Source: Pelomonas asaccharophilus_A (GTDB lineage Bacteria; Pseudomonadota; Gammaproteobacteria; Burkholderiales; Burkholderiaceae_C). From it: DNA of 64,000 nucleotides. A program made the position numbers and the translations under genes. The stretch covers positions 62,001 to 126,000 of the forward strand of contig NZ_JAVDXV010000002.1 in NCBI RefSeq assembly GCF_031458115.1, written 5' to 3'. Shown piece by piece: positions 61,079 to 64,000 of this stretch; the stretch's first letter is position 1, and each line of letters opens with the position of its first letter. The notes beneath the pieces are model-generated. The model worked only from the letters and a program-made list of their open reading frames with translations, ran no database searches and was not told the origin of the DNA.

Positions 61079-61294
61079 GTTCACACCCGCGGAGGGCTGC
61101 ATGCAGCCTGAAGCTGAAGTACCCGTTGATCGCGACCGATAGGATGGCTCCAGGCTGATTGCGACAGCTCGACTTGCCCAAAGCGTACGACCGCATTCCA
61201 AGGCAGAGCCGACCTGGCTGTCCTTGAGCGTAGGCCTTTCATCGTCTAGCTTTTCAGCCGCGTCTAGGCCGCCAGGGCTGGAAATGCCATTCCA

Positions 61295-62680
61295 TCACTT
61301 GGCTAGAACGACGCGAAGCCCGGGATGCGCCTGGCTTGCAGTCAGCGTCCATCCATGCGCCTGGGCAATCTCCCGGCAAATCGCCATCCCCAACCCTGCG
61401 CCCTGATCACGGCGATGAGGGCCGCGCCAGAAGCGGGCGAAGATATTCGGCATCTGATCTGGAGGCACGCCGGGTCCCCAGTCGCGAATGGCGACGAAGT
61501 CGGCTTCGATCTCCGCTCGTACGAGCGAGCCGGGAGGCGTGTGCTGAATGGCGTTCTCAAGCAGGTTCTTCAGCAGCGTGAACAGCGCACCACGGTCGGC
61601 CATCCAGACGACGCTAGTGTTCTGCTCAGGCAATTCGAAACGCACATCCGCGGCGTCCGCCATGCGCTGCAGGAAGCTGGCCGCCTGGTGCACCGCTTCG
61701 CGCATGTCCACCGCAGTGGGCCGGTAGTTCTGCAATTCACTGGCTTCGGCCAGGTGAAGCAGTTGTTGCACGTGCCGACTCATATGCTCGACATCGCCAA
61801 GCAGCGCCTCGCGCTGGGCTGATTCGGGACTCAGCTCGACCTGGGCGCGAATCAGCGCGATAGGCGTCTTGAGCTCATGCGCCGCGGTCGCCAGAAACTC
61901 CTGCTGGATGCGATATCCGTGCTCAACCCGCTCCAACACCCGGTTGAAGCTGTCCACCAAAGGCGCGAGTTCCTTGGGCACGCCCTGAGTCGGCAGCCGG
62001 GCATGCAGTGAGCGTGGAGAAATCTCGGCCGCCGCGTCCGAGATCCCGCTTACCGGTTTGAGGGCGTACCTCAGCGTGAAATAGACACAGGGACCGAAGA
62101 CCAGGAGCAGCACCAGGCTGAACAAGGTGACGCCGACCCCGGTGAACGGCAGTGCGAATGCCTCATAGACAAGGTGAAGGAACCGCTTGCTGACAGCAAA
62201 CTGCACATGCCAGAGTCGCCCGTCGCGCTCCACGGTCTCGGTGGCGGCGACCATCACGCTGCCCTCGTGCTCGAACTCGAAGCGACCGGACTTCAGCCTG
62301 CGCGCTGGGCCGGACTCCGGCCAGAACGTCACGCCCTTTGCAGAAGACAGGACAACTCTGCCCGATGCGTCCAGAACGCGGAAGGCAGCCTCGCCTTTGA
62401 GACTTTCGTACAGGGCTTTGAGATTGCCATCGTCGATCTCGCTCCCGGAATCGAGGTCAGAGATTCCGACAGGTATACCGTCTTTGTCGAAGCTGAGTTC
62501 TTCAGCAAACGCTCGGGTGGTGTCGGCAACGTCGAACCCTGACACCACATCGCCTTGGTAGTAGACGATCGCCACGGCGGTTGCCACGATGAGGACGATG
62601 CTCAGTACGGCGCCGACGACATAGGCGAGCAGGATCTTGGCGCCGAGGCTATTCAGCCAGGTCATCTTCACGAAGCGCAT
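61295..62680 (-). CDS. Sensor histidine kinase
   Basis: A 461-residue membrane kinase from the ATG at 62680, supported by GAGAGG 8 bp upstream. Membrane segments near residues 15-41 and 180-203 flank a periplasmic domain of about 130 residues, followed by a HAMP-like linker. The H-box TAAHELKTPIALIRAQ (phospho-His268), N-box LLKNLLENAIQHT and G-boxes DWGPGVPP and GAGLGMAICREI are intact. It overlaps the partner regulator by 32 bp, implying translational coupling. The linkage to a MipA-family protein suggests an envelope or antimicrobial signal. Confidence 0.92.
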   Translation of the reverse strand: MRFVKMTWLNSLGAKILLAYVVGAVLSIVLIVATAVAIVYYQGDVVSGFDVADTTRAFAEELSFDKDGIPVGISDLDSGSEIDDGNLKALYESLKGEAAFRVLDASGRVVLSSAKGVTFWPESGPARRLKSGRFEFEHEGSVMVAATETVERDGRLWHVQFAVSKRFLHLVYEAFALPFTGVGVTLFSLVLLLVFGPCVYFTLRYALKPVSGISDAAAEISPRSLHARLPTQGVPKELAPLVDSFNRVLERVEHGYRIQQEFLATAAHELKTPIALIRAQVELSPESAQREALLGDVEHMSRHVQQLLHLAEASELQNYRPTAVDMREAVHQAASFLQRMADAADVRFELPEQNTSVVWMADRGALFTLLKNLLENAIQHTPPGSLVRAEIEADFVAIRDWGPGVPPDQMPNIFARFWRGPHRRDQGAGLGMAICREIAQAHGWTLTASQAHPGLRVVLAK

Positions 62681-63335
62681 AGCCCAGGCCTCTCACATTG
62701 ATGATCTTCTGGCGCGAACCGATGGCGCCCAGCTTTCGGCGGATGCGGTGCAACGCCACGGCGAGGGCGTTGGGTGTCACTGCATCGCTCAGGCCCCAGG
62801 CCGCGGCTTCCAGTTTCGAGCGCGGCACCGTATCGCCGCCTTTTCGCACCAGCAGCAGCATGATCTGCATCTCCGACGCAGCGAGTGAAACGCACTCATC
62901 GCCGCAATGGAGCATGCCTTCGGCGGGTCGCAGCTGCATATCGCCATGACCGGGCTCCGTCGGCAAGCTCTCGGGCGGTCGACGCAGCAGTGCTCGGACA
63001 CGCGCCACCAGTTCGCCCATCGCAAACGGTTTGGGCAAGTAGTCGTCCGCACCCGCGTCCAGCCCTTCGATGCGATCATTGAGCGCGTCCCGTGCCGACA
63101 GAACCAGGCAGGGGACGCTGAGCTTGGAAGCGCGCAGCCGGTTCAGCAACGTCAGCCCGTCACCGTCCGGCAGGCCGCGGTCCAGGACAAGGGCGCCGTA
63201 GGACACCTGCTGGAGCGCGGACCATGCGGCGTCAATGCGCTGCACGGCGTCAACAGCAATGCCAGCGGCACTCAGGCCGCTGCTCACCAGTTGGGCAAGC
63301 CGCTCATGGTCCTCGACCAGCAGAATCCGGTTCAT
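62649..63335 (-). CDS. OmpR/QseB-family response regulator
   Basis: A 228-residue regulator. Receiver: VEDHERL acidic pocket, phospho-Asp52 in ALVLDRGLPDG, Lys102 in LPKPFAM. The C-terminal winged helix contains SLAASEMQIMLLLVRKGGDTV and NALAVALHRIRRKL, ending NVRGLGYAL, closer to the QseB/PmrA/TctD group than to OmpR. Its start shares one base with the stop of the MipA gene (TGATG) and its end overlaps the kinase start, so the three form one operon. Confidence 0.93.
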   Translation of the reverse strand: MNRILLVEDHERLAQLVSSGLSAAGIAVDAVQRIDAAWSALQQVSYGALVLDRGLPDGDGLTLLNRLRASKLSVPCLVLSARDALNDRIEGLDAGADDYLPKPFAMGELVARVRALLRRPPESLPTEPGHGDMQLRPAEGMLHCGDECVSLAASEMQIMLLLVRKGGDTVPRSKLEAAAWGLSDAVTPNALAVALHRIRRKLGAIGSRQKIINVRGLGYALREDDLAE

Positions 63336-64000
63336 CAGAAGCTGTACACGTAGCCCAGAATCAACTGTTTGGAGCTCGAGCGACCCACCAGCGGACTGGC
63401 CTTGATGTGCTTCGCCAGTCGGGTCATGCTCAGATCGAGCAGCACCGAATGGTGTTCGTCGAACCGGTACATGGTGCGCATGCCGACTTCCAAGTTCATT
63501 GCGCCCTTGCCAACATAGGCAGCACGTCCTGCAGTGGCTTCAGCTGCCCGGACACCGTAGTAGTAGTCAACGTACTTCTTGTCCAGCCGGTGCGCTGTCA
63601 GGTAGGGCATGACCATGGTGTGCTGTCCGAGGTGCCACTCCTTCTTCAAGCCCAGGCTGAACTTGCGGCCCTTGCTGCTGCCCGATGCGGCAGTCCATTC
63701 CGCGGTGACGTCGAGCAAGTCATTCTCCCACTCCGCCTTTGCGCCTAGCCAGAGTCCTCCTTTGCGCTCGGCCATGCCCGCCAGGATGGGCGAGTCCTTG
63801 GCTTCGTAGCCACTGAAGTCGTACTCGCCCACCAGGCCGAACTTCATTCGGGCGCGCTCGCCAAGTCGCAGGCTGGGCAGCTTCAACTCGATGCCAGGGC
63901 CGAAGATTTCCACGTACTCGTTCTCGAAGCGGAGCACGGGCAAGACCTGGGTGTCGCGTTTGATCCCCTTGTAGGCATCTTGCTTGACCATGACGCCGAG
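63335..64000 (-). CDS. MipA/OmpV-family outer-membrane protein, 5' truncated by window edge
   Basis: At least 221 residues; the frame is open to the window edge, so the signal peptide and start lie beyond base 64000. The remaining part is a beta-barrel with alternating strands (VLPVLRFENEYVEIFGPGIELKLPSL, MKFGLVGEYDFSGYEAKDSP, HTMVMPYLTAHRLDKKYVDYYYGV) and ends KQLILGYVYSF, with a C-terminal Phe for BamA recognition. The YYYGV and Y-rich turn before it are typical of MipA/OmpV proteins, which scaffold murein enzymes or act as outer-membrane pores. It leads a two-component operon. Confidence 0.85.
   Translation of the reverse strand, partial: LGVMVKQDAYKGIKRDTQVLPVLRFENEYVEIFGPGIELKLPSLRLGERARMKFGLVGEYDFSGYEAKDSPILAGMAERKGGLWLGAKAEWENDLLDVTAEWTAASGSSKGRKFSLGLKKEWHLGQHTMVMPYLTAHRLDKKYVDYYYGVRAAEATAGRAAYVGKGAMNLEVGMRTMYRFDEHHSVLLDLSMTRLAKHIKASPLVGRSSSKQLILGYVYSF

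Noticed and set aside
63224..63748. A 174-codon plus-strand frame opposite the response regulator and MipA gene
   Set aside because: It is antisense to two conserved genes and has no domain.

Overview
The window is high-GC bacterial chromosome that looks like a Burkholderiales betaproteobacterium, probably of the Roseateles/Pelomonas/Rubrivivax group. This is inferred from strong GC3 bias, czcICBA-type metal efflux, D-3-hydroxybutyrate metabolism, an EnvZ/OmpR-like pair close to ispF, many TonB-dependent receptors and two chaperone-usher systems; no rRNA is present to settle it. Gene density is high, with many 4-base ATGA overlaps. I saw no insertion sequence, prophage, integrase or CRISPR array.

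Layout, 1-31 kb. A truncated DUF885 metallopeptidase-like gene opens the window, followed by a TetR regulator with a clear promoter-operator palindrome, a YciI-like protein and a small secreted protein. A minus-strand czcICBA heavy-metal efflux operon follows, then a chalcone-isomerase-like secreted protein and a divergent RlmN-family enzyme. A class II aldolase-like gene and ispD come next. Between ispD (12.0 kb) and ispF (21.4 kb) lies an insertion-like block: a DUF4402 chaperone-usher operon whose usher has a duplicated N-terminal domain, a PlpD-like patatin autotransporter, and the first of three related orphan periplasmic binding proteins. An EnvZ/OmpR-like pair, a SIMPL protein, D-3-hydroxybutyrate dehydrogenase, an alpha/beta hydrolase, RelA and tRNA-Val(GAC) with promoter and terminator complete this half.

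Layout, 30-44 kb. A LacI regulator and two LacI-type operators face a TonB receptor - MFS permease - cytoplasmic trehalase operon, which reads as a complete trehalose uptake and hydrolysis locus. Next is a minus-strand branched-chain-amino-acid-type ABC operon (livK-H-M-G-F). Its LivF ATPase runs without a stop codon into an aromatic-type aldehyde dehydrogenase that has its own internal Shine-Dalgarno and ATG. A divergent AraC/FeaR-like regulator is the likely controller.

Layout, 44-64 kb. A second, Csu-like chaperone-usher operon (spore-coat-U subunits) has an usher that appears to start at CTG. It abuts a polyuronate-utilisation locus. In one direction that locus carries a KduD-like dehydrogenase, an uncharacterised 608-residue protein, a TonB receptor and an alginate-lyase-family enzyme. 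In the other it carries a CUT1 sugar ABC transporter and a LacI regulator. The shared 233-bp intergenic region holds two pairs of candidate operators. After a gene-poor stretch and a NIPSNAP-like gene, the window ends in a MipA-family outer-membrane protein - response regulator - histidine kinase operon, with the MipA gene cut by the edge.
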